DNA from: JAGNZR01 sp051656905
Lineage (GTDB): Bacteria > Fusobacteriota > Fusobacteriia > Fusobacteriales > Fusobacteriaceae
DNA length: 64,000 bases
Assembly (NCBI GenBank): GCA_051656905.1
Contig: JBOFJQ010000004.1
Span: forward strand, 1 to 64,000
Direction: 5' to 3'
A model generated the notes under the pieces. The model saw nothing but the letters and a program-made list of their open reading frames with translations, did no database searches and had not been told where the DNA came from. A program made the translations under genes and the position numbers. Of this stretch, positions 31,917-39,270 are shown one piece after another; the first letter of the stretch is position 1, and each line of letters begins with the position of its first letter.

Positions 31917-32549
31917 ATGGCCAATAAAGTTTTATGTCTTGGGGCAAGTGGAACTGGTAAATCATCCTCAATTAGAAATTTAAGTCCTCAAGAAACTTTT
32001 ATCATACAAGTCGTTGAGAAAGATTTACCTTTTAAAAGTTCCAGAAGTAAATACAATTCTGAAAGTAAAAACATTTTAAAAAGAAAAAATGTAAGTGGAA
32101 TAATGAAAGCTTTAGATGGAATTAATAAAATAAAAGAAATAAAAACATTAATAATAGATGATTTTAACTACTGTATGACCTATGGCTATAAGGAAAGAGC
32201 TAAAGATAAAGGATATGAAAAATTTGAAACATTAGCTTTTGGAGTTATAGATATCTTTGAAAAAGTTGATTCAATGAGAGCTGATTTAAATGTATATTTC
32301 ATGGCTCATACTCAAAAAGATAACGAAGGAAAAGTGTCTACTAAAACAATCGGAAAGTTTCTAGATGAAAAAGTTTGCATAGAAGGATTATTTACAATAG
32401 TTACATTATCGCATGGTGCTGATAATGAGTATAGGTTTATAGTAAATGGCATAGAGCCAGCCAAGAGTCCAATGGAAATGTTTGAAACTGATGAGATCGA
32501 TAACGACTTATCATTAATCAATAAAGCAATAGATGAATATTATAAATAA
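31917..32549 (+). CDS. Sak4-like recombination ATPase
   Basis: P-loop protein of 210 residues: Walker A GASGTGKSS (~9-17), Walker B KTLIIDDFNY (~76-85), and YFMAHTQKDNEGKVSTKTIG as the sensor/beta region. This is the pattern of phage nucleotide-binding Sak4 proteins, minimal RecA-like annealing enzymes. The next gene encodes an SSB-like protein, the usual Sak4 partner. AGGAGG precedes the ATG. Confidence 0.78.
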   Translation: MANKVLCLGASGTGKSSSIRNLSPQETFIIQVVEKDLPFKSSRSKYNSESKNILKRKNVSGIMKALDGINKIKEIKTLIIDDFNYCMTYGYKERAKDKGYEKFETLAFGVIDIFEKVDSMRADLNVYFMAHTQKDNEGKVSTKTIGKFLDEKVCIEGLFTIVTLSHGADNEYRFIVNGIEPAKSPMEMFETDEIDNDLSLINKAIDEYYK

Positions 32550-32562
32550 GGGAGTGATGTAA

Positions 32563-33147
32563 ATGTTATGGGATTACAATGAAAAAGATATTGAAAAAGA
32601 ATTAAGTGAAGGTGGAGATTATATCCAATTAAGTGGAAATTACGTAGGAACTATTGAAATAGCTGAAATAGTAAATTCTAAAACAAGTTCAGCTCAAGGT
32701 GTATCTATTACAATTCTAACAGATGAAGGGAAAAGTAGACCTGTATTCTGGTTTAAAAAAGCTGATGGTTCAGTAAATGAATTCGCTAAAGGACAACTTA
32801 ATAGATTAATGTATTTATGCAAAATAAAAGCTAACGAAGCAAAAGAAGAAGAAATAAACGAAAAAATAACTATACCAGTTTTCAAAGATAAAAAAATAGG
32901 AATTTTTCTTGAGGTTAAAACTAAAAATGATAATAACCATGAATACAATGTTAAAGATTTCTTTCATCCTCAGAATAAAAAGACTGCAGATGAAAATAAA
33001 AGTGGTAAAAATGCTGAAAAATTTAAAATTTGGGAAGCTAATTTTAAAAAGAATATATCAGCTTCATCAACTGAGCAAAAACCTAAAGCAGAAACTTCTA
33101 CACAGTCGACTCCAGCTACCAATGAGGACGATGAGTTTCCATTTTAA
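32563..33147 (+). CDS. Phage single-stranded DNA-binding protein (DUF669-like)
   Basis: Protein of 194 residues with a beta-rich N-terminal domain (GDYIQLSGNYVGTIEIAEIVNSKTSSAQGVSITIL in pieces), a disordered Ser/Thr/Lys linker and the acidic tip NEDDEFPF. Such a tip is the hallmark by which SSB proteins recruit partners. It follows the Sak4-like gene in one operon, together making a single-strand annealing system. Confidence 0.75.
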   Translation: MLWDYNEKDIEKELSEGGDYIQLSGNYVGTIEIAEIVNSKTSSAQGVSITILTDEGKSRPVFWFKKADGSVNEFAKGQLNRLMYLCKIKANEAKEEEINEKITIPVFKDKKIGIFLEVKTKNDNNHEYNVKDFFHPQNKKTADENKSGKNAEKFKIWEANFKKNISASSTEQKPKAETSTQSTPATNEDDEFPF

Positions 33148-33156
33148 TTCTTATAG

Positions 33157-33181
33157 TTCCCTTAATTTTTTAAGGGAATTA
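33157..33181 (+). terminator. Hairpin after the SSB-like gene
   Basis: TTCCCTTAA pairs with TTAAGGGAA around a T-rich loop. There is no strong T-run after it, so termination would be partial. Confidence 0.4.
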
Positions 33182-33210
33182 CTAAGCATTAAATTAAATA
33201 GGAGGTATTT

Positions 33211-33441
33211 ATGAAAGCTTACAGGCTGAGACGAAATAATAAAAAATTAAAAAAAGGCAATAATAAATTAAGAAAAAAACTAGATTTATCTTACTCTGAA
33301 AATAAAGAAGCTATTTGTAAAATATGTAGTTTAGAACAACTAAATAAAGAATTAGGTGTAAAGAATAAACTTTTTAAATATTCATTGGGAGCAATACTAT
33401 TATTAAAAATTGTAATATTTATATTTAAGGATGTGATTTAA
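33211..33441 (+). CDS. Small coiled-coil membrane protein
   Basis: Protein of 76 residues: a strongly basic N-terminal coil (RRNNKKLKKGNNKLRKKLD), a Cys-x2-Cys (CKICSLE) and a C-terminal membrane helix (YSLGAILLLKIVIFIF). AGGAGG lies 6 nt upstream. Not recognised. Confidence 0.5.
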   Translation: MKAYRLRRNNKKLKKGNNKLRKKLDLSYSENKEAICKICSLEQLNKELGVKNKLFKYSLGAILLLKIVIFIFKDVI

Positions 33442-33540
33442 GTGAAGAAAAATGATTTTTTAAAAGCTATGAAAATTGAATTAAAAGAACAAAAGAAAAG
33501 TTTAAAACACACTAAAACTAGATTTAGAAAAAGCAAATAG
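33442..33540 (+). CDS. 32-residue basic peptide
   Basis: GTG-started ORF directly after the stop of the preceding gene, beginning MKKNDFLKAMKIELKEQKK and ending KTRFRKSK. The ribosome site (AAGGATG) is weak. A small basic helix, unknown role. Confidence 0.35.
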   Translation: MKKNDFLKAMKIELKEQKKSLKHTKTRFRKSK

Positions 33541-33548
33541 GGGGTATT

Positions 33549-34478
33549 GTGGAAAAAATAAAAATATTAGAGTTATTTGGTGGAATAGGTTCTGCTAGAA
33601 AGGCACTTATAAATTTAGGAATACCTCACAAATTGATAGATTATGTAGAAATAGATGAAAAGGCTTGTAGCAGTTATAATGCAATGTTTCCAGCTAAGCA
33701 TGATATGCAAACAGTTGTAAATTATAATTTGAAACCAGATATCCTTATACATGGCTCTCCTTGTCAAGACTTTTCAAGAAGCGGAAAAAGATTAGGTGGA
33801 AAAGATGAAGATAAAACTAGGTCTTCTCTAATGTGGGAAACTATTAAAATTATAGAAAGTTTAGGAGTTTGGAAGCCTAAATTTGTTGTATGGGAAAATG
33901 TTAAGGGGGTCTTAGATAAAGATATGATAAATGTGTTCAATAAATATATTTTATCAATGAAAGAATTGGGATATTCAAATAATTTCAAAGTTTTAGATGC
34001 TAGAGATTTTGGAATACCCCAAAAAAGAGAAAGAGTTTTTACAATATCTATATTGGGAAATAAAATATTCAATTTTGATAATTTAGAAAAAAGAAAAATG
34101 AGAAATATATTAGAATTTTTAGAAATTTCTCCAGGAGAAAAATACACAATAAAATCTCCTAGTATGTTAAGTAAAATAAATTGCAAACACACTAGAGCAT
34201 TGACTACTATTAAAACACATTCATTAACAATAACTACTAAGCAAAATAGGTGCCCTAACAGTGGAATAATCGATATAGGGAATAATCAATATAGACTATT
34301 AACTGAAAAAGAATGTTGGAAGCTTATGGGTTTTGATGATGAAGATTTTAGCAAAGCTTTAAAAGAACACCCTAGCAGAGAAGGCTGCCAAAATGGTGTT
34401 TTGTACAAACAAGCTGGCAACAGTATTATCGTTCCTATACTAGAGTCTATATTTAAAGAATTATTAAAGATTAAATAA
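33549..34478 (+). CDS. DNA (cytosine-5) methyltransferase
   Basis: Orphan C5 methyltransferase of 309 residues, complete motif set: I (ELFGGIGSARKAL), IV with catalytic Cys72 (HGSPCQDFSRSG), VI (WENVKGVL), VIII (PQKRERVF) and X (GNSIIVPILESIF). The target-recognition region is short. GTG start after AGGGGG. No restriction enzyme is nearby, so it probably protects phage DNA from host restriction. It opens a modification cluster with a radical SAM protein and a second methyltransferase. Confidence 0.9.
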   Translation: MEKIKILELFGGIGSARKALINLGIPHKLIDYVEIDEKACSSYNAMFPAKHDMQTVVNYNLKPDILIHGSPCQDFSRSGKRLGGKDEDKTRSSLMWETIKIIESLGVWKPKFVVWENVKGVLDKDMINVFNKYILSMKELGYSNNFKVLDARDFGIPQKRERVFTISILGNKIFNFDNLEKRKMRNILEFLEISPGEKYTIKSPSMLSKINCKHTRALTTIKTHSLTITTKQNRCPNSGIIDIGNNQYRLLTEKECWKLMGFDDEDFSKALKEHPSREGCQNGVLYKQAGNSIIVPILESIFKELLKIK

Positions 34479-34515
34479 ATTATAGAGATATTACTGAGAA
34501 GGAGAAAATAAAACT

Positions 34516-35484
34516 ATGAAAATATTATTAATAGATGCAGATAGTACTATTCCTAACTTAGCACTAATGAAGTTAAGCACATATCATAAAAAATTAGGGG
34601 ATTCTGTATCTATTCTAAAATTAAATATTCCATATTATCCTAATAAAAAAAAAGATATAAAAACTATTCCTAAAGGGTTTGATAAATACTATTGTTCAAT
34701 CATATTTTTAGGAAATAAAAATTATATAGAAGAAAATGGAAATGTTATTACCTATGGTGGAACTGGAGTAGATTTAAATAAAAAACTAGATAGTTGGATA
34801 GAAAATTTAGAATGCGACTATAGCTTGTACGATGAAAAAGAATTTTCTTATGGATTTATCACAAGGGGATGCATCAGGAATTGTTACTTCTGCTTAGTGC
34901 CTAAGAAGGAAGGAAATATTCATAAAGTTTCTACTATCGATAAAATAGTAAGACATAAAAAAGTAAAATTCTTTGATAATAATATCTTGGCTTACAATAA
35001 TCACTTAGACATTTTAAAAGAATTAGTAGATAAAAAAATAAAATGTTGTTTTAATCAAGGGTTGGATATTAGGCTAATTACTCGAGAAAATTCAGAATTA
35101 TTAAAAAAAATAAAATATATAGGTGAATATATTTTTGCCTTCGACGAATGGGATTTAAAAGATATTATAGAAAAAAAATTAAAGTTACTAGATTGGAGAA
35201 AAGACTGGCAATTTAAATTTTTCATTTATTGCCATCCAAAACAACCGATTAAAGAAATTATCTATAGAATTAATTGGTTAAAAGAAAGAAAAATACTTCC
35301 TTATATAATGAGAGATATAACTTGTTATAGCAGCGAAAACAAAAATTTTTATACAGATATATGCTGTTATACAAACCAAGTACATATTTTTAAAACTATG
35401 ACTTTTGAAGATTTTCTAAATAAGAGACATGTAAAAACGAAGAGAATAGAGGGAAGTCTTAAAATTTATAATGCAAATAAATAA
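34516..35484 (+). CDS. Phage radical SAM protein
   Basis: Protein of 322 residues. The cluster-binding motif is Cys119-x3-Cys123-x2-Cys126 (TRGCIRNCYFCLVPK). An N-terminal ~100-residue part (KILLIDADSTIPNLALMKLSTYHKKLGDSVSIL in pieces) looks like the Rossmann-type domain that precedes radical SAM cores in B12-type enzymes; the cobalamin His motif is not evident. It lies between two DNA methyltransferases, so action on DNA bases is a fair inference. Substrate unknown; Cys-rich C-terminal segment (DICCYTNQ). Confidence 0.7.
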   Translation: MKILLIDADSTIPNLALMKLSTYHKKLGDSVSILKLNIPYYPNKKKDIKTIPKGFDKYYCSIIFLGNKNYIEENGNVITYGGTGVDLNKKLDSWIENLECDYSLYDEKEFSYGFITRGCIRNCYFCLVPKKEGNIHKVSTIDKIVRHKKVKFFDNNILAYNNHLDILKELVDKKIKCCFNQGLDIRLITRENSELLKKIKYIGEYIFAFDEWDLKDIIEKKLKLLDWRKDWQFKFFIYCHPKQPIKEIIYRINWLKERKILPYIMRDITCYSSENKNFYTDICCYTNQVHIFKTMTFEDFLNKRHVKTKRIEGSLKIYNANK

Positions 35485-35496
35485 AAGGGGAGTTAT

Positions 35497-36466
35497 ATGA
35501 TTAAAATATTAAATGGAGATTCTAAAAAATTAATAAAGACTTTAGAAAATCAAAGCATCGATTGCGTGGTTACTTCCCCACCTTACTATCGATTAAGAGA
35601 TTATGGTCATAAAGATCAATTAGGAATGGAGAGTTCTCCAGAGAAATTTATAGATAGTTTATGTAATTTGTTTGATGATGTATGGAATGTATTAAAAGAT
35701 ACTGGAACAGTTTTTGTTAATTTAGGAGATACCTACTCAGGTAACGGAAGCATTACTAAAACAGGAAGAAGAGGATTTCTTAAAGGTGAAGAAAATATAA
35801 AATTTAATAAAGGTAATGTTCAAGCTAAAAGAAAAAGCTTAATTGGTATTCCTGCAATGTTCCAACTTGAAATGATTAAAAGAGGTTGGATACTTAGGAA
35901 TAAAATTATTTGGAATAAAACTAATTGTATGCCTGAAAAGATTCAGGATAGATTTACAAATGATTATGAAGAAATATTTTTCTTTACTAAACAGCAAAAA
36001 TATTTTTTTAATAGATTATTTGAGCCCTATTCTGAAAAAAACACTCACTTCATTTAAAAATGGAATCATGCCAGTATCTCATGCATACTTAAAAAATGGA
36101 CTAAAATCTGGAGAAAGTAAAAGCGGAATGAGAAATAGTAAAGAACCTTGGTTAGCAGCTAAATATGCTCAAGGCAGAAATATGAGAACAGTATGGAAGA
36201 TAGCTACGACAGGAACCAAGTTTAGTCATTACTCAACTTTCCCAGTAAAAATAGCCAAAAGATGTATAAAGAGTGGATGTCCTAAAGAAGGGATTGTACT
36301 AGATCCTTTCGCTGGAACAGGAACAACATTATTTGTTGCCAGTACTTTAGGAATGCATTCTATAGGGTTTGAATTAGTTGAAAGAAATTATAAATTTATA
36401 AAAGAAAATATTGTTAACTACCCTAGAAGAGTTAGAGAAGAATTTGAACAGATAGCAATGTTCTAA
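35497..36466 (+). pseudogene. SPPY-type DNA methyltransferase split by a frameshift
   Basis: Two frames form one amino-methyltransferase. The first (35497-36057) has motif IV TSPPYYRLRDYG at residues 26-37. The second (to 36466) has the SAM-binding DPFAGTGTTLFVASTLG near the end. They meet at an A7 run (36035-36041); one A fewer restores a 322-residue enzyme (SEK-TLTSFKNGI). The SPPY form suggests N4-cytosine or N6-adenine methylation. The A-run could be a phase-variable switch, true decay or a sequencing error. Confidence 0.75.
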
Positions 36467-36478
36467 AGGAGTCAATTA

Positions 36479-36706
36479 ATGAACCATAAAAAAGCTTTTC
36501 TGGTTTCTGAAACCATCGCCAAAATTCAGACTATAACAGGATTTTCTTACTTTTTAGATATGGATGAATCAGCTGTATTCGGATTTTATGTAACTGATAA
36601 ATACAATCAAAATAAAGTATTAAAATCCCTAAGTAAAATTAATAAAAAAATGAAATTAAAACACATAATAATTAATGAAAAAGCTATTGTAATAGTCGCT
36701 GAATAA
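36479..36706 (+). CDS. Small phage protein of unknown function
   Basis: Protein of 75 residues with an alternating alpha/beta look (GFSYFLDMDESAVFGFYVTDKYNQ, then KHIIINEKAIVIVAE). AAAGGAG precedes the ATG. Not recognised. Confidence 0.5.
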   Translation: MNHKKAFLVSETIAKIQTITGFSYFLDMDESAVFGFYVTDKYNQNKVLKSLSKINKKMKLKHIIINEKAIVIVAE

Positions 36707-36720
36707 AGAGGAGGAGCAAA

Positions 36721-36801
36721 ATGAAAATAATAATTAGAAGTTCTGGTAAAAAAGTAAAAAATACAATTATTGCAGTATTAAAACAAATTAAAGATAAGTA
36801 G
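36721..36801 (+). CDS. 26-residue basic peptide
   Basis: ORF after AGAGGAGGAGC, beginning MKIIIRSSGKKVKNTIIAV. Ends 7 nt before the integrase start. Good ribosome site, unknown role. Confidence 0.4.
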   Translation: MKIIIRSSGKKVKNTIIAVLKQIKDK

Positions 36802-36808
36802 GTAATTT

Positions 36809-38215
36809 ATGAAAAAAGCAATTATTTATTGTCGGGTTTCAACTACAATGCAAGATGAAAATGACAGTTTAAAAAATCAAATAATGCAATGTGAAAGTTA
36901 TTGCAAAAGTAAAGGCTTGATTGTCACGAACATATTTTCTGACGTCGAATCTGGTACTCATGACGATAGAAAAGAATATTTAAAACTAAAAGAAGAAATA
37001 GAAAAAAATACTTTTGACGTACTTATAGTTTATGAAACAAGCAGAATTTCTAGAAAAATGATAGAGTTACTTACATTTTTAAACTTACTCCAAGAAAAAA
37101 GAATAGATTTTATATCTATAACAGAAAGTATGTTTGATACTACTACCCCGGAAGGTAAATTTGCTATGAGTATTAGATTATCAGTTATACAACTAGAAAG
37201 AGATAATACTGCAAAAAGAGTTACAGAAAGATTAAGATTTAAAGCCAGTCAAGGGCAATATGTTACGGGTTCTCCTCCAAGAGGATATAGACTAGTTAAT
37301 AAAAAATTAGTTATAGATCACGAAATTGCCCCTATGATAAAAGATATTTTTCAATCTTATTTAAACGGTGAAAGCACTTACTCTCTTTGTCAAAAATACA
37401 ATCTTGTTTGGGGCGGAAAGGAAGTTAAAAGAATTCTTGTAAATCCAATTTATGTCGGAAAAATAAGATATGGTAATCGAACAAATTCAAGAGATCAAAA
37501 GATTAAAAATCCTTTTACAGCTCAAGGAACACATGAGCCTATCATAAGCGAAGAAATGTTTGAACAAGTTCAAATAATGCTTAAACAGAAATCACGAATA
37601 TCAAAAAAAAGTATTGAAAATTCAATTTTTAATGGTTTATTAAAATGTTCAAAGTGTGGACATAGCTACATACTTGTTGATAAGAAAAACTATTATGCAT
37701 GTCATTCTAAAAAATTAAAGAATTCTGATAAATTTATTTATAAAAATCTAAAACTTTGTTTAAATAAAAATATAAAATCTGATTTATTAGATAAAACTAT
37801 TATAGAAGCTATTAAAGAAACTATCTTAAATTTAGATAATTTAGATGATATAGATAATCAAGCTAATGATATCTCAAATACTTATGATGAAATTGATAAT
37901 TTAAATAGACAAAAGGATCGTTTATTAGAGGCTTACATAGAATGTAGAATAGATAAAGCTAACTTCATAAAAAAAGAAGCTAAACTTTTGGAAAGAATCT
38001 CTCTTTTAAAAGCAAAAACAAATAAAGTTAGTAAAACAATAAATACTAAGACTAATAAAGAAAGATTGTTAGAATATTTTGAAGAACTTAATCTTGATGA
38101 TAAAGAGAGAGCTGCTGCTATATTAAGATTAATTGTCGATAAGATTATAGTTACTAAAGAACCAGGTACTGCTAAAGATGATTTTACACTAGAATTATAT
38201 TTAAATATTATATAA
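36809..38215 (+). CDS. Large serine recombinase, probable phage integrase
   Basis: Serine integrase of 468 residues. The catalytic domain starts YCRVSTTMQDENDSLKNQ with nucleophile Ser11 and has the Arg-rich YETSRISRK. The recombinase domain has GSPPRGYRLVNKKL. The zinc ribbon starts CSKCGHSY with two later Cys, followed by a coiled coil (~345-415). It ends the prophage at its right edge, next to the chromosomal nfo gene, where attR is expected (38216-38291). No duplicate core is visible at the left end, so the att sites cannot be set. Confidence 0.88.
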   Translation: MKKAIIYCRVSTTMQDENDSLKNQIMQCESYCKSKGLIVTNIFSDVESGTHDDRKEYLKLKEEIEKNTFDVLIVYETSRISRKMIELLTFLNLLQEKRIDFISITESMFDTTTPEGKFAMSIRLSVIQLERDNTAKRVTERLRFKASQGQYVTGSPPRGYRLVNKKLVIDHEIAPMIKDIFQSYLNGESTYSLCQKYNLVWGGKEVKRILVNPIYVGKIRYGNRTNSRDQKIKNPFTAQGTHEPIISEEMFEQVQIMLKQKSRISKKSIENSIFNGLLKCSKCGHSYILVDKKNYYACHSKKLKNSDKFIYKNLKLCLNKNIKSDLLDKTIIEAIKETILNLDNLDDIDNQANDISNTYDEIDNLNRQKDRLLEAYIECRIDKANFIKKEAKLLERISLLKAKTNKVSKTINTKTNKERLLEYFEELNLDDKERAAAILRLIVDKIIVTKEPGTAKDDFTLELYLNII

Positions 38216-38246
38216 ATAAGACTTTAATCTAGAGTCTTATTTTTTT
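38215..38246 (+). terminator. Terminator after the integrase
   Basis: AATAAGACT (38215-38223) pairs with AGTCTTATT (38233-38241), followed by T's. Confidence 0.7.
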
Positions 38247-38291
38247 ATATGGTATACTTTAGTAGTAATAATTTAAAATAGAGGTGAAAAA

Positions 38292-39152
38292 ATGGAAAAA
38301 CAGAAAATAAATAAGCTCCTTGGGGCTCATGTATCTACAACAGGTGGAGTTTTTAAGGCTCCTGGAAATGCTAGTAATATCGGAGCAAAAGCTTTTGCTC
38401 TATTCTTAAAGAATCAACAAAGATGGGTTTCTAAACCTTATACAGAAGAGGAAATAGAAGCTTTTAAAGTTAATATGAAAAAATATGGTTATGATCCTAA
38501 ATACGTTCTTCCTCATGACAGTTACCTTATTAATTTAGGTAATGCTGATCCTGAAAAAAGAGAAAGATCATTAAATGCTTTTATTGATGAAATGGAGCGT
38601 GCTAACCAATTAGGACTAGTTTGTGTTAATACACATCCTGGAAGTCATTTAAACGAAATTACTGAAGACGAGTCTATAGCTTTAATAGCTGAGTGTTTTA
38701 ATATTGCTCTAGACAAAGTTCCTAATGTAAAAATAATTATAGAGAACACTGCTGGACAAGGTACAAATATGGGATATAAGTTTGAACATATTGGAAAAAT
38801 TATAGAGCAAGTTAAAGATAAGAGTAGAATGGGTGTTTGCTTAGACACATGCCATACTCTTGCTGCTGGATATGAGCTAAAAACTCGTGAAGGGTATGAA
38901 GAAACTATGGCTCTTTTCGAAAAACATGTAGGATTTAAATATATTGCTGCTGTACATTTAAATGACTCAAAATTTGATGTAGGAAGCAGAAAAGATAGAC
39001 ACGATAGTATTGGAAAAGGTGTTTTAGGAATGGACTTCTTCAAGATGTTTATGAACGACCCTAGATTTGATAATATTCCAATTGTCTTAGAAACTATAGA
39101 TGATTCAATTTGGAAAGAAGAGATTGAAAATCTTTATAGCTTAATTGACTAA
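38292..39152 (+). CDS. nfo: Endonuclease IV (AP endonuclease)
   Basis: Zinc-dependent repair enzyme cutting DNA at abasic sites, 286 residues. Family motifs in order: GAHVSTTGG, LPHDSYLINLG, NTHPGSH, IENTAGQG, CLDTCHTLAAGY, HLNDSKFDVGSRKDRHDSIGKG (pieces) and VLETIDD, covering the metal ligands. AGAGGTG precedes the ATG. It marks the return to chromosome right of the prophage. Confidence 0.95.
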   Translation: MEKQKINKLLGAHVSTTGGVFKAPGNASNIGAKAFALFLKNQQRWVSKPYTEEEIEAFKVNMKKYGYDPKYVLPHDSYLINLGNADPEKRERSLNAFIDEMERANQLGLVCVNTHPGSHLNEITEDESIALIAECFNIALDKVPNVKIIIENTAGQGTNMGYKFEHIGKIIEQVKDKSRMGVCLDTCHTLAAGYELKTREGYEETMALFEKHVGFKYIAAVHLNDSKFDVGSRKDRHDSIGKGVLGMDFFKMFMNDPRFDNIPIVLETIDDSIWKEEIENLYSLID

Positions 39153-39212
39153 TTTAGTAATTGCTCAATTTAGGAATTGTTTTATTTAGTATTTTAATAA
39201 CTTAATAAAAAT

Positions 39213-39246
39213 TAAAAAGGGAAGTTAATTACTTCCCTTTTAATTT
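39213..39246. terminator. Bidirectional terminator between nfo and clpB
   Basis: AAAAGGGAAGT and ACTTCCCTTTT form an 11-bp stem with A/T runs on both sides, serving two convergent genes. Confidence 0.8.
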
Positions 39247-39270
39247 TATCATTTTCTTATTAAGTTTTTA

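Noticed and set aside
38216..38291. attR core paired with 1-146
   Set aside because: By eye no shared segment longer than chance AT-rich matches, so no att site is claimed.
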